Shown piece by piece: positions 34,256 to 42,109 of a stretch of 64,000 bases of DNA. Origin of the DNA: Paenalcaligenes hominis_A (GTDB lineage Bacteria > Pseudomonadota > Gammaproteobacteria > Burkholderiales > Burkholderiaceae_B); the NCBI RefSeq assembly GCF_041359055.1, contig NZ_JBGJKZ010000003.1, forward strand, positions 310,001 through 374,000. Reading direction: 5' to 3'. Numbering within the stretch: position 1 is the stretch's first letter; each line of letters opens with the position of its first letter. The notes beneath the pieces were generated by a model. It was given only the letters and a program-made list of their open reading frames with translations. It was not told where the DNA came from and did no database searches. A program made the translations under genes and the position numbers.

Positions 34256-34630
34256 GTGAATATTATTGATATCCTAGAACAGGAAGAAATGCAGCGTTTA
34301 ACCGCTGACAATCCACGTCCTGAATTCAACCCTGGTGACACTGTAGTTGTTAGCGTTAACGTAGTTGAAGGTACACGCAAACGTGTACAGGCATACGAAG
34401 GCGTTGTGATTGCTAAACGCAATCGTGGTCTAAACTCCTCTTTTATCGTGCGTAAAATCTCTTCTGGCGAAGCCGTAGAGCGTACATTCCAATTGTACTC
34501 TCCTCAAATCGCTAACATCGAAGTGAAGCGTCGCGGTGCTGTTCGTCGTGCTAAGCTATACTACCTACGTAACCGTTCGGGTAAAGCTGCACGTATCAAA
34601 GAAAAATTGGTACGTAAAACCGTTGCATAA
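34256..34630 (+). CDS. rplS: 50S ribosomal protein L19
   Basis: Ribosomal protein L19 (124 residues) at the 30S-50S interface. It starts MNIIDILEQEEMQRLT from a GTG with GGAG six bases before; conserved segments are FNPGDTVVVSVNVVEG, RVQAYEGVVIAKRNRG and RRGAVRRAKLYYLRNRSGK. It is not next to rpsP, rimM or trmD, which usually precede it. The leader has CGGGC/GCCCG complementarity (34203-34230). Confidence 0.97.
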   Translation: MNIIDILEQEEMQRLTADNPRPEFNPGDTVVVSVNVVEGTRKRVQAYEGVVIAKRNRGLNSSFIVRKISSGEAVERTFQLYSPQIANIEVKRRGAVRRAKLYYLRNRSGKAARIKEKLVRKTVA

Positions 34631-34648
34631 TTGCTCCGGTTTGGTAAA

Positions 34649-34676
34649 AAGACACCCGAAGGGGTGTCTTTTTTTT
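34649..34676 (+). terminator. Terminator after rplS
   Basis: AAGACACCC pairs with GGGTGTCTT around GAAG, followed by a T-run. Confidence 0.88.
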
Positions 34677-34692
34677 ATGGGTGAAAGGAGCT

Positions 34693-35430
34693 ATGCAAAC
34701 AACTGATTTGGCCGCCATCGAAGCATCGCGTCTGGGTTATATTCCAGATCAACAGCCTGTACAGTATTTGCCGCCTTTACCTCCTATTAGCCCTCGTTAT
34801 CTACAGCCAAATTTTTTACGTCAGACCTTAGCCCAACCCATTGATTGGTCAGTGGAGCCTCTATTTGCACACGAGTTCGTGCATGATTTTGACGCCTACC
34901 CAACTGCTCGCCAAGCAGCGGTTTGTATTCCTTTAATAGAACGCGAGCAAGGTTTGTCTGTGCTTTTAACACGCCGTGCAGGGCACTTAGTGCATCATGC
35001 AGGACAAATTTGTTTCCCTGGTGGGCGTGTGGAAAAAACCGACCAAAGTGTGATTCACACGGCGTTACGGGAAACCCACGAAGAGGTCGGGATAGCACCG
35101 CATTTTATGCAAGCACTAAGTGAAGAGCCTATTTTTATTACAAACTCTCGCTTTGCTATGCGTCCAGTGGTTGCTTTGGTGCAACCCGATTTCCATCTTC
35201 ATATTGACCCTGCCGAAGTGGCAGAGGTGTTCGAGGTACCGTTATCTGTATTAATGGACCCAGCACAGCACCAGCTTCATCGTTTACAAAAACCTCACCA
35301 ACCAGTTCGTTATTATTTTTCCATGCGTTGGCAGCACTATTTTATTTGGGGAGCTACGGCCGTGGTAATACGCAACCTCTATCATCATGTGGCAGCCTTA
35401 GCTCAACATTTCGATGCTTCTAAGCCTTAG
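34693..35430 (+). CDS. Nudix hydrolase, CoA pyrophosphatase type
   Basis: A 245-residue Nudix protein of the NudL/CoA pyrophosphatase group, which cleaves CoA or its derivatives to 3',5'-ADP and phosphopantetheine. The subgroup motif LLTRRAGHLVHHAGQICFPG runs straight into the Nudix box, GGRVEKTD then TALRETHEEVGI. It has an N-terminal extension of about 75 residues. AAAGGAG (34684-34690) points to ATG 34693 as the start. Its stop overlaps the converging rsgA stop by a few bases, leaving no room for a terminator. Confidence 0.85.
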   Translation: MQTTDLAAIEASRLGYIPDQQPVQYLPPLPPISPRYLQPNFLRQTLAQPIDWSVEPLFAHEFVHDFDAYPTARQAAVCIPLIEREQGLSVLLTRRAGHLVHHAGQICFPGGRVEKTDQSVIHTALRETHEEVGIAPHFMQALSEEPIFITNSRFAMRPVVALVQPDFHLHIDPAEVAEVFEVPLSVLMDPAQHQLHRLQKPHQPVRYYFSMRWQHYFIWGATAVVIRNLYHHVAALAQHFDASKP

Positions 35431-36368
35431 TATTTAGGCTGACTTTCAAGCTCGTGCAATAAGCGTTGATATAAAGCGTAGCGGTCAGGGTGAATGCGCC
35501 CCCCCTCGAAGGCTGCTACCACACCACAGCCTGGTTCATGACGGTGACTACAATTATAAAAACGGCAGTGTTGAATAGGCTCATGAAACTCAGTAAACCC
35601 ACGGACTAAATCTTCAGGCGTGAGGTGAGCGATACCAAAGGCCTGAAAGCCAGGTGAGTCAATAATTTTTCCCGTGCTATTTGGAATATGATAGAGCTTG
35701 GTGCTGGTAGTAGTATGACGCCCTGTTCCTAGTGCTTCCGAGTGGGCTTGGGTATGAGCTTGGGCTGCAGGAACCAAAGCGTTCAAAATCGTTGATTTTC
35801 CCATACCGCTTTGACCTAAAAGTAGGGTGGTCTTGTCGTGCAGTAAACCGTCTAATGCAGCATGCACTTGGGCATGATCAAGCGCATGCACCTCAATAAC
35901 AGGCACCCCTATGTCTAGTAAAGGCTGTAAACGTTGTCGAGCAAGAGCGGTAGAAGCTAAATCGGCTTTATTGAGCAAAATATAAGGCGTAATGCCTGCG
36001 GTTTCTGCTGCAACCAAGGCCCGACCCGTTAAATCCTCAGAAAACATAGGTTCGGCTGCCAGCACAATAAATAACTGATCAATATTGGCAGCAAACTGTT
36101 TAGAGCGCATTTCATCCGAACGATAAAGTAAATTGTTGCGCTCATGGAGCCGTTCTATAGCAGCGCGCTCGCCTTGGGTGCTGATATCGACCCAATCACC
36201 TACACAAATACCACCACGTTTTCCTCTGGGGAAACATTTTATGACTTCGCCCGATGCCAGCTCTACAAAATAATGACGGCCATGGCCCGCAATAACCTGA
36301 CCGGTTTGGGTTGCCGTCGTGGTGGCTTGGGTGCCGAGGTGTTGGCGATGAGGTTTAGTTCGTTTCAT
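35427..36368 (-). CDS. rsgA: Ribosome small subunit-dependent GTPase A
   Basis: Circularly permuted GTPase (313 residues) for late 30S maturation. An N-terminal OB domain (GQVIAGHGRHYFVELASGEV) precedes the permuted motifs: LLNKADL (G4) near residue 130, GQSGMGKSTILNALV (P-loop) near 185, DSPGF (G3) near 235, and a C-terminal zinc knuckle HCRFYNCSHRHEPGCGV with Cys-His-Cys ligands. Its start overlaps the end of the M48 peptidase gene by 14 bases, so the two are co-transcribed. Confidence 0.94.
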   Translation of the reverse strand: MKRTKPHRQHLGTQATTTATQTGQVIAGHGRHYFVELASGEVIKCFPRGKRGGICVGDWVDISTQGERAAIERLHERNNLLYRSDEMRSKQFAANIDQLFIVLAAEPMFSEDLTGRALVAAETAGITPYILLNKADLASTALARQRLQPLLDIGVPVIEVHALDHAQVHAALDGLLHDKTTLLLGQSGMGKSTILNALVPAAQAHTQAHSEALGTGRHTTTSTKLYHIPNSTGKIIDSPGFQAFGIAHLTPEDLVRGFTEFHEPIQHCRFYNCSHRHEPGCGVVAAFEGGRIHPDRYALYQRLLHELESQPKY

Positions 36369-37614
36369 AAAATTGCTTTAGATAATGCACGCGCTGGATA
36401 GCTGGCGGATGACTAGAGTAATACGCAGAGTACAAGGGGTCGGGGGTGAGTGTGGCTGCATTATCGTCATACAGTTTGAGCAAAGCTTGGACAAGGAACT
36501 GGGGTTTGGATTGTGCAGCAGCAAACGCATCAGCCTGGTATTCGTCTTTGCGTGATAAAAAGCTAAATAATGGCCCAGCCCAAAACGTAAATATAGGCAC
36601 GGTTAAAAAGAATAAAATCAGTGCTAAGCCATCATTAGGACGGCTTAGTTGAGGCAATACACCTAGCTCAGTGTAAAACCACACATGCTGCGATAACCAA
36701 CCTAAACAAAGCAATAAAATCAGCGACACACCAAAAGACAGCAGCATACGTTTGCGAATGTGATGGTGTTTAAAATGCCCAAGTTCGTGAGCGAGTACGG
36801 CTTCAATTTCATCTTCATTTAACTTGTTCAACAGGGTGTCAAAAAACACAATACGCTTGTTGTTTCCTATGCCTGTGAAATAGGCATTGCCATGTGCAGA
36901 GCGTTTGGAGCCATCCATTACGAACAAGCCATTTAGGGTAAAGCCACAACGTTGCGCCAGTTGCTCGATACGGGCTTTTAAATCAGCGCGCTCTAGAGAC
37001 TGAAATTTATTGAATAATGGTGCAATAACACTGGGAAATAACCACATCACACACAGACTAAAGCCAACCCAAATAGCCCATACCCACCACGGCCAAGCCG
37101 CGCCAGCCGTAGCCATAAGCCACAATACAGCACTGATAAGAGGTACACCTAAAAATACGCTGAGCAACAGGGTTTTAATTAAATCACTAATAAATAAACG
37201 TGGGGTGATGCGGTTGAAGCCAAAGCGTTGTTCTAACACAAAGGTGCGCCAAATAGTAAAAGGCAATTGAACCAAGCCACCCAAAAAAAATACGCTACCG
37301 ATTAAAGCCAATTGTCTAAGCCAATCATTGTCGAAAGTGCGCGCCCAAAATAGGTCTAGCCATTGCAGGCCGCCAAGCAATAGCAGTGCCACAAGCAGTG
37401 CTGTGTCAACTGTACTTTCTAAAAGCGAGAGCTGGGCGCGTGCAGAGGTATATTTTGCTGCACGTTGATGACTACGTAAGCTAATATGGTGACTGAACTC
37501 CGCTGGCACCTGATTCTGGTGCGCGCGTACATAGCGTATTTGACGCAACGCAAGGTAATTACGTACGCTGAAGTCAGCGACGAGAAAAATAACGAACAAA
37601 ATGAGCAGTGTCAT
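36355..37614 (-). CDS. M48 family metallopeptidase (Ste24/CAAX-protease like)
   Basis: Integral membrane zinc protease (419 residues) of family M48A, similar in layout to the CAAX prenyl protease Ste24. The zinc site HELGHFKHHH is near residue 274 with the downstream Glu in SRKDEYQADAFA near 353. It has about six to seven hydrophobic segments. Bacterial substrates are unknown; prenyl processing is not implied. The M48-rsgA pair opposite orn is a conserved betaproteobacterial arrangement. Confidence 0.9.
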   Translation of the reverse strand: MTLLILFVIFLVADFSVRNYLALRQIRYVRAHQNQVPAEFSHHISLRSHQRAAKYTSARAQLSLLESTVDTALLVALLLLGGLQWLDLFWARTFDNDWLRQLALIGSVFFLGGLVQLPFTIWRTFVLEQRFGFNRITPRLFISDLIKTLLLSVFLGVPLISAVLWLMATAGAAWPWWVWAIWVGFSLCVMWLFPSVIAPLFNKFQSLERADLKARIEQLAQRCGFTLNGLFVMDGSKRSAHGNAYFTGIGNNKRIVFFDTLLNKLNEDEIEAVLAHELGHFKHHHIRKRMLLSFGVSLILLLCLGWLSQHVWFYTELGVLPQLSRPNDGLALILFFLTVPIFTFWAGPLFSFLSRKDEYQADAFAAAQSKPQFLVQALLKLYDDNAATLTPDPLYSAYYSSHPPAIQRVHYLKQFYETN

Positions 37615-37652
37615 AAGGCAGTGCCTAAATTATTTTTAAGGATTTACTAGTA

Positions 37653-38216
37653 ATGACAGTCAAGGATCAACGCCTAGTGTGGTTGGATATGGAAATGACA
37701 GGCTTAGACCCTGAAAAAGAGCGCATTATAGAGGTGGCAGTTGTAGTAACCGAAGCCGATTTGACTTTGGTTGCCGAAGGCCCTGTTCTTGTTATACACC
37801 AAAGTAATGAGTTACTGGACGCGATGGACAACTGGAACAAAGGCACGCATGGCAATAGCGGTTTAATCGACAAGGTGAAAGCATCTAATTTAGCCGAAGC
37901 CGAAGCAGAGGATATTTTACTGGAATTTCTCAAAAAGCACGTGCCCAGTGGCAAATCTCCTTTGTGTGGGAATACCATCAGTCAAGACCGCCGCTTTATG
38001 TATAAATACATGCCGCGTTTAGAGCAGTTTTTTCATTACCGCAATTTGGACGTTAGCACCTTAAAGGAAATCGCCTTGCGTTGGAAGCCAGCGGTAGTGA
38101 AAAGCTTTGTAAAACAAAATAAACACGAAGCGTTAGCCGACATTTATGAGTCCATTAACGAGCTAAAGCACTACCGTGAGCACTTTTTAAATCTAACGCC
38201 AAGCGCTGAAAACTAA
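37653..38216 (+). CDS. orn: Oligoribonuclease
   Basis: DEDDh-family 3'-5' exoribonuclease (187 residues) that finishes RNA decay by degrading two-to-five-base oligonucleotides, including pGpG from cyclic di-GMP turnover. Catalytic motifs are LVWLDMEMTGLDPEKERIIE (Asp, Glu), CGNTISQDRRF (Asp) and KHEALADIYESI (His, Asp). Divergent from the M48 peptidase gene, with 38 bases between start codons. Confidence 0.96.
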   Translation: MTVKDQRLVWLDMEMTGLDPEKERIIEVAVVVTEADLTLVAEGPVLVIHQSNELLDAMDNWNKGTHGNSGLIDKVKASNLAEAEAEDILLEFLKKHVPSGKSPLCGNTISQDRRFMYKYMPRLEQFFHYRNLDVSTLKEIALRWKPAVVKSFVKQNKHEALADIYESINELKHYREHFLNLTPSAEN

Positions 38217-38246
38217 AGCACTGGTTATCTAACAGTCCATGCTTCG

Positions 38247-38290
38247 GACGCCCGATTGCTAAGGGATAATCCTAGCATCAGGGCGTCTTT
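38247..38290 (+). terminator. Terminator after orn
   Basis: GACGCCC (38247-38253) pairs with GGGCGTC (38281-38287), with an inner TGCTA/TAGCA stem, followed by Ts. It isolates orn from the paa operon. Confidence 0.8.
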
Positions 38291-38299
38291 TTACGCGTT

Positions 38300-38375
38300 A
38301 ATATGATACTAATTATCAACTACTATCAATAAAACTGTATAGTATTGAATTTCATAGATATAAACGGAGGCGTAT
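38300..38375 (+). promoter_or_regulatory. paa operon control region
   Basis: A/T-rich region before paaA. ATACTA and TAGTAT form an inverted repeat about 28 bases apart, further flanked by TATGA and TCATA, and the interior holds two TATCAA repeats about 11 bases apart. This is a candidate operator for a phenylacetyl-CoA-responsive repressor, but it does not match a PaaX or PaaR site that I know. ACGGAGG is the ribosome binding site of paaA. No regulator gene lies next to it. Confidence 0.4.
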
Positions 38376-39374
38376 ATGTATGCCCAACTAGTAGATACCG
38401 GATTAAGTCGTGTACAAAGCGACGCTGATTTGTCCGCATTGGAAAAACAGTTTCAAGAGCGTATTGATGCGGGTATACGCATGGAGCCCCAAGACTGGAT
38501 GCCCGAAGCGTACCGCCGTACCTTGGTGCGTCAAATCTCTCAGCATGCCCATTCAGAAGTGGTAGGCATGTTACCCGAGGGCAATTGGGTCACTCGTGCT
38601 CCTTCTTTGAAGCGTAAAGCCATTTTGCTTGCCAAAATTCAAGATGAGGCCGGCCATGGTTTGTATTTATATAGTGCCGCTGAAACACTAGGCGTAGAGC
38701 GTGAAGACCTCATTGCAGAATTGCATGCTGGGCGTGCTAAGTATTCCAGCATTTTTAACTACCCAACATTAAATTGGGCCGATATTGGCATGATTGGCTG
38801 GTTGGTAGATGGCTCAGCCATTATTAATCAGGTGCCATTATGCCGTTGCTCGTATGGTCCTTATGCGCGTGCCATGGTGCGTGTCTGTAAAGAGGAATCT
38901 TTCCACCAACGTCAGGGCTACGATTTGCTCTTGGAAATGTGTTTAAACGGTACACCCGAGCAAAAAGCCATGTGTCAAGACGCATTGAATCGTTGGTGGT
39001 GGCCAGCGCTGATGATGTTTGGCCCTTCCGATGGCGAGTCCATTCATAGTGCTCAGTCCATGAAATGGCGTATTAAGCTTTTCTCAAATGACGAGCTACG
39101 TCAAAAAATGGTGGATCAAACCGTACCACAGGCGGAGTACTTAGGCTTAACCGTACCGGACCCCGACTTGCGTTGGAACGAGGAACGAGGTCATTACGAT
39201 TTTGGTGAAATCGATTGGGACGAGTTCTGGGCTGTTTTAGCTGGCAATGGGCCGTGCAATAAAGAACGTCTACAGACGCGCGTTGATGCTCATGAAAATG
39301 GAGCCTGGGTACGAGATGCTTTTATGGCCTACGCCGAAAAGCAAGAGCAGAAAAAAACCAAGCAGGTTGCGTAA
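38376..39374 (+). CDS. paaA: Phenylacetyl-CoA 1,2-epoxidase catalytic subunit PaaA
   Basis: Catalytic di-iron subunit (332 residues) of the ring-1,2-phenylacetyl-CoA epoxidase. Di-iron ligands lie in AKIQDEAGHGLYLYSAAETLG and RVCKEESFHQRQGYD, the two E-x-x-H type motifs of the ferritin-like fold. It is the first gene of the paaABCDE block, followed after 13 bases by paaB. Confidence 0.96.
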   Translation: MYAQLVDTGLSRVQSDADLSALEKQFQERIDAGIRMEPQDWMPEAYRRTLVRQISQHAHSEVVGMLPEGNWVTRAPSLKRKAILLAKIQDEAGHGLYLYSAAETLGVEREDLIAELHAGRAKYSSIFNYPTLNWADIGMIGWLVDGSAIINQVPLCRCSYGPYARAMVRVCKEESFHQRQGYDLLLEMCLNGTPEQKAMCQDALNRWWWPALMMFGPSDGESIHSAQSMKWRIKLFSNDELRQKMVDQTVPQAEYLGLTVPDPDLRWNEERGHYDFGEIDWDEFWAVLAGNGPCNKERLQTRVDAHENGAWVRDAFMAYAEKQEQKKTKQVA

Positions 39375-39387
39375 TTAGGAGAGTGAA

Positions 39388-39672
39388 ATGAGTCAAAAAA
39401 ATTGGCCATTGTGGGAAGTGTTTATTCGTAGCCAACATGGCTTGGCTCATAAACATGTGGGCAGTCTTCATGCATCTGATGAGCAAATGGCTATTAATAA
39501 TGCCCGAGATGTCTATACCCGTCGTAATGAGGGCGTAAGTATCTGGGTGGTAAAAGCCATGGACATCGTGGCTAGCAGCCCCGATGATAAAGACCCTTTG
39601 TTTGATCCTGCCCAAAGTAAAGTCTACCGTCATCCTACGTTTTTCCCTATGCCTGATGGCATCAAAATGTAG
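39388..39672 (+). CDS. paaB: Phenylacetyl-CoA epoxidase subunit PaaB
   Basis: Small subunit (94 residues) that bridges the PaaAC heterodimers of the epoxidase. Starts with WPLWEVFIRSQHGLAHKHVG and contains DEQMAINNARDVYTRRNEG, both typical of PaaB. AGGAG-like GGAGAG precedes the ATG. Confidence 0.95.
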   Translation: MSQKNWPLWEVFIRSQHGLAHKHVGSLHASDEQMAINNARDVYTRRNEGVSIWVVKAMDIVASSPDDKDPLFDPAQSKVYRHPTFFPMPDGIKM

Positions 39673-39680
39673 GAGCAGGC

Positions 39681-40445
39681 ATGAATCAGGAATTATTTAA
39701 CTACGCATTGCGTTTAGGTGACAGCGCCATGGTGCTGTCCCAGCGTCTTTGTGAGTGGACAGGTCATGGGCCTGCGCTAGAGGAAGAGCTAGCTACGGCT
39801 AACACAGCCTTAGACCTAATCGGTCAAGCGCGCATGTGGTTAACTTTTGCCGGCGAAATCGAAGGCAAAGGTCGTGATGAAGACGCACTGGCTTATTTGC
39901 GAGATACGCACGATTACTTTAATTATTTAATTGCGGAGCGTCCGAACGGTCATTACGGCGACACCATGGCACGTCAGTTTTTATTTGATGTGTGGCATTA
40001 CTTTTTATTGCGTCGTTTAACCCAGTCTACTAACGAGCGTGTCCAAGAAATTGCGGTGAAGTCTCTGAAAGAAGTCACCTATCACGTGCGACGCTCTATG
40101 GATTTAGTGGTGCGTTTGGGTGATGGCACCGAGCAAAGTCATACTCGTATGCAGGAGTCGATTAACGATGCATGGAAGCACGCCGGTGAGTTGTTCTTAG
40201 ATGACGATGTAACACGTGCTTTGCACGAGCAAGGTATTGCGCCTTTACATGCTTCATTGTGGGATGAGTGGTTCGATCAGGTTACTGAAATACTAACAGA
40301 AGCCACCTTAACAGTGCCTGCCAAAGAAGACGCTTTTCATAAAGCGCACCGCGGCGGTACCCATGGTCATCATACCGAGGCGCTCGGCTTTTTATTAGCT
40401 GAAATGCAGGTATTACAGCGCACTTACCCGGGTGCGACTTGGTAA
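39681..40445 (+). CDS. paaC: Phenylacetyl-CoA epoxidase structural subunit PaaC
   Basis: Structural ferritin-like partner of PaaA (254 residues) without a full di-iron site of its own in known members. NYALRLGDSAMVLSQRLCEW at the start and DLIGQARMWLTFAGE are characteristic. Eight bases after paaB. Confidence 0.94.
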   Translation: MNQELFNYALRLGDSAMVLSQRLCEWTGHGPALEEELATANTALDLIGQARMWLTFAGEIEGKGRDEDALAYLRDTHDYFNYLIAERPNGHYGDTMARQFLFDVWHYFLLRRLTQSTNERVQEIAVKSLKEVTYHVRRSMDLVVRLGDGTEQSHTRMQESINDAWKHAGELFLDDDVTRALHEQGIAPLHASLWDEWFDQVTEILTEATLTVPAKEDAFHKAHRGGTHGHHTEALGFLLAEMQVLQRTYPGATW

Positions 40446-40455
40446 AGAGGTAGCT

Positions 40456-40941
40456 ATGATCGATACACAAACTGTTATGCAATGGTTAGACAGCGTGCCT
40501 GATCCAGAAATACCGGTGATTTCTCTGGTCGACTTAGGTATTGTGCGTGATATTGCATGGGAAGATCAAACCTGTGTAATAACAATTACGCCCACCTATT
40601 CGGGCTGCCCCGCTATGTACGAGATGGAACAAAGCATTGTGCAAACGCTAGAAAAGCAAGGGGTTCAAGCCAAGGTAAAAACCAGTTTAAGTCCAGCTTG
40701 GACCACAGACTGGATCAGCACTAAAGGGCGTGAAGCATTAAAAAATTACGGCATAGCCCCCCCAAAAGAAAAAGCCATTGACGTATCAGGTTTGTTGCGT
40801 CGCTCAGAACCCGCTGTTGACTGCCCACTCTGCCATTCATTGAATACACGGGTTGTCAGTCAGTTTGGGTCTACCCCTTGCAAGGCCTTATATCGCTGCA
40901 TGCAGTGCGGTGAACCGTTTGATTATTTCAAGGCGCATTAA
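40456..40941 (+). CDS. paaD: Phenylacetate degradation protein PaaD
   Basis: MIP18/DUF59-family protein (161 residues) thought to help assemble iron-sulfur or di-iron centres of the epoxidase system. The N-terminal domain has DSVPDPEIPVISLVDLGIVR and the hyper-reactive Cys in TYSGCPAMYEME; the C-terminal zinc-ribbon-like part has CPLC and CMQC pairs. ATG 40456 follows AGAGGT; the frame extends back into paaC without a better site. Two bases before paaE. Confidence 0.93.
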   Translation: MIDTQTVMQWLDSVPDPEIPVISLVDLGIVRDIAWEDQTCVITITPTYSGCPAMYEMEQSIVQTLEKQGVQAKVKTSLSPAWTTDWISTKGREALKNYGIAPPKEKAIDVSGLLRRSEPAVDCPLCHSLNTRVVSQFGSTPCKALYRCMQCGEPFDYFKAH

Positions 40942-40943
40942 CC

Positions 40944-42026
40944 ATGAGTCAGTTTTATCCATTAAAGGTATCGTCCATAGAGCGCACCACGCGCGATGCA
41001 GTAGTGGTGGCTTTTGAGGTACCTGCTGAATTAGAAGAAAAATTTATCTTTCGCCCTGGCCAGTACTTAAATGTACGAACCCAAGTTGATGGCGAAGAGC
41101 TACGTCGTTCGTATTCTATTTGTGCGGCACCTCATGACAATTTATTGCGTGTAGCTGTAAAACGTGTCGCCGATGGCGCATTTTCGAGCTGGGCAAACGC
41201 GCACCTTGAGGTAGGAAGCACCCTAGAAGTGATGCCTCCAGATGGCAATTTCACTGTGGATTTTGATGCTGCGCACCAGCGTGGTTATGCCGCATTTGCT
41301 GTGGGAAGTGGGATTACTCCTATTTTATCGTTGGTAAAGACGGCGCTCGACACCGAACCCAATAGTACCTTTACCTTGTTCTATGCGAATCGGGCTTCGT
41401 CGTCGATTATGTTCCGCGAGGAAATCGAGGATTTAAAAAACCGTTATATGAATCGATTTTCAGTGGTTTACATCATGAGCCGCGAGTTACAAGATATTGA
41501 TTTGTTCAACGGTCGCTTGGATGCTGAAAAAGTGGATCAGCTGCTTTCCGTTTGGTTGCCGCCCGAAAAAATTGATTATGCATTTGTCTGTGGCCCGCAT
41601 GACATGACCGAACAGGTGGTAGCCACTCTGAAAGCCAAGGGGCTAACTAAAGAGCAGATCAAATACGAATTGTTTGGTGCTCCTAAAGGACCGCGCACTA
41701 CGGCATCCGGAGCTGCACCACGTCAAGCGCCAGGCGCGGAAGATTGTCAGCTTACTATTATTCAAGATGGTTTTACGCGTGATATTACGATTAAGAAAAA
41801 CCATTTAAGTTTAGTAGATGCCGCCATGGAACAAGGCATTGAGCTTCCTTTTTCATGTAAAGGCGGCGTATGTTCTACCTGTCGTTGTAAAGTGGTCGAA
41901 GGCGAAGTGGACATGGATGCCAACTTTGCGCTGGAGGACTACGAGGTCAATATGGGCTTTGTACTAAGTTGCCAGAGCTTCCCAGTGACTGACAAAGTAG
42001 TGATCGACTTCGATCAAGAAACCTAA
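40944..42026 (+). CDS. paaE: Phenylacetyl-CoA epoxidase reductase PaaE
   Basis: Electron-supplying reductase (360 residues) of the epoxidase. The FAD domain has RPGQYLNVRTQ and RRSYSICAAP; the NAD(P)H domain has AVGSGITPILSLVKTAL and FVCGPHDMTE; a plant-type [2Fe-2S] ferredoxin domain at the C-terminus shows CKGGVCSTCRCKVVEG and the distal Cys in FVLSCQ. The domain order is reductase then ferredoxin, as expected. Confidence 0.96.
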   Translation: MSQFYPLKVSSIERTTRDAVVVAFEVPAELEEKFIFRPGQYLNVRTQVDGEELRRSYSICAAPHDNLLRVAVKRVADGAFSSWANAHLEVGSTLEVMPPDGNFTVDFDAAHQRGYAAFAVGSGITPILSLVKTALDTEPNSTFTLFYANRASSSIMFREEIEDLKNRYMNRFSVVYIMSRELQDIDLFNGRLDAEKVDQLLSVWLPPEKIDYAFVCGPHDMTEQVVATLKAKGLTKEQIKYELFGAPKGPRTTASGAAPRQAPGAEDCQLTIIQDGFTRDITIKKNHLSLVDAAMEQGIELPFSCKGGVCSTCRCKVVEGEVDMDANFALEDYEVNMGFVLSCQSFPVTDKVVIDFDQET

Positions 42027-42030
42027 TCTC

Positions 42031-42058
42031 AGAATGGGGCACCATGTTGCCCCATTCT
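42031..42058 (+). other. Hairpin between paaE and paaN
   Basis: AGAATGGGGCA pairs perfectly with TGCCCCATTCT around CCATGT in the 83-base spacer. No T-run follows, so it is more likely an RNA processing or stability element than a strong terminator. Confidence 0.5.
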
Positions 42059-42109
42059 GTCATTGTATTTATTGAAATATAAATAGTTAACGTCCAAAGG
42101 AGATATTGC

